Below are positions 5,995-6,113 of a stretch of 6,113 nt of DNA, in pieces. Source of the DNA: Solirubrobacteraceae bacterium (lineage in GTDB: Bacteria; Actinomycetota; Thermoleophilia; Solirubrobacterales; Solirubrobacteraceae); NCBI GenBank assembly GCA_030043235.1, contig JASHYF010000083.1, forward strand, positions 1 through 6,113, written 5' to 3'. The notes under the pieces are model-generated. The model was not told the origin of the DNA. It saw nothing but the letters and a program-made list of their open reading frames with translations, and searched no databases. Each line of letters begins with the position of its first letter. Position 1 is the stretch's first letter. The position numbers and the translations under genes were made by a program.

Positions 5995-6113
5995 GGCGCA
6001 GCGGCGCGAGCGCCCGCAGCGAGCTTGCGAGGAGGGCTGGCGGAAGGCGGCCGAGGGCGTCCAGCAGGCGGCGCTGCCGAGCGGCGGACGGGTGGCCGTC
6101 TCCTGCTCGGCCG
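5978..6113 (+). CDS. Start of a further operon gene, cut by the window end; product uncertain
   Basis: An ATG at 5978 opens a frame with no stop through the last base, giving 45 codons: MTTSIEAQRRERPQRACEEG, then a charged Ala/Gly-rich stretch, ending in GGRVAVSCSA. The start overlaps the preceding stop by 17 bases, exactly like the overlap between the two sulfotransferases, which is the main reason to accept it. The ending could be the first beta-strand of a GT4-type glycosyltransferase Rossmann fold, which often begins near such a strand, but this is weak inference from ten residues. It does not resemble the N-terminus of a third sulfotransferase, since no KxGTT loop appears by residue 45 whereas the two paralogues have it by residue 37. 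An in-frame GTG at 6092 is an alternative start immediately before the strand. An AGGAGG-like run near 6030 has no usable start at normal spacing. Confidence 0.6.
   Translation, partial: MTTSIEAQRRERPQRACEEGWRKAAEGVQQAALPSGGRVAVSCSA

Noticed and set aside
6011..6030. Possible small hairpin (CGCA ... TGCG) after the second sulfotransferase stop, as a terminator
   Set aside because: The stem is only 4 base pairs, there is no T-run, and it lies inside the next open frame; such short matches are common at this GC content.
6027..6036. Strong AGGAGG-like ribosome binding sequence near the right edge
   Set aside because: No ATG, GTG or TTG follows at a usable distance; it falls within the coding frame from 5978 as GAG-GAG codons.

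Overview
This is a very GC-rich window in which everything I can support lies on the + strand. It holds six protein genes packed end to end: two are cut by the window edges and four are complete. They overlap by 4 or 17 bases or sit 4 bases apart, so they look like the middle of one polycistronic, translationally coupled operon. I see no RNA genes, insertion sequences, CRISPR arrays, internal promoters or terminators, and no non-coding gap longer than 4 bases. The strong G/C bias at third codon positions, the GTG starts and the protein styles suggest a high-GC actinobacterium. The sulfotransferase ends of the type ALSEYLGRDLV..WGYD remind me of Thermoleophilia such as Solirubrobacter or Conexibacter. 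That placement is inference from memory, not a search.

Layout: (1) 1-618, C-terminal part of a bacterial tyrosine-kinase-like (BY-kinase, CpsD/CapB/Wzc type) ATPase of polysaccharide assembly. (2) 615-2213, a polytopic membrane protein of the O-antigen ligase/polymerase (Wzy/WaaL-like) type. (3) 2210-4006, a complete half-size ABC exporter (membrane domain plus ATPase in one chain). (4) 4011-5015 and (5) 4999-5994, two tandem paralogous PAPS-dependent sulfotransferases. (6) 5978-6113, the first 45 codons of a further gene that leaves the window. Its function cannot be settled, though its last visible residues would fit the start of a glycosyltransferase.

Taken together, the genes look like part of a cluster for making, sulfating, exporting and polymerising a cell-surface or secreted glycan. 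The kinase-like protein would regulate assembly and the Wzy/WaaL-like protein would join repeat units or transfer the glycan. The ABC exporter could flip a lipid-linked intermediate, much as PglK does in Campylobacter. The two sulfotransferases would decorate the sugar with sulfate in the cytoplasm before export. The most notable points are the likely sulfated glycan in such an organism, an ABC exporter where a Wzx-type flippase might be expected, a tandem sulfotransferase duplication that also copied its 17-base gene overlap, and a kinase whose Walker A' acidic residues are changed.
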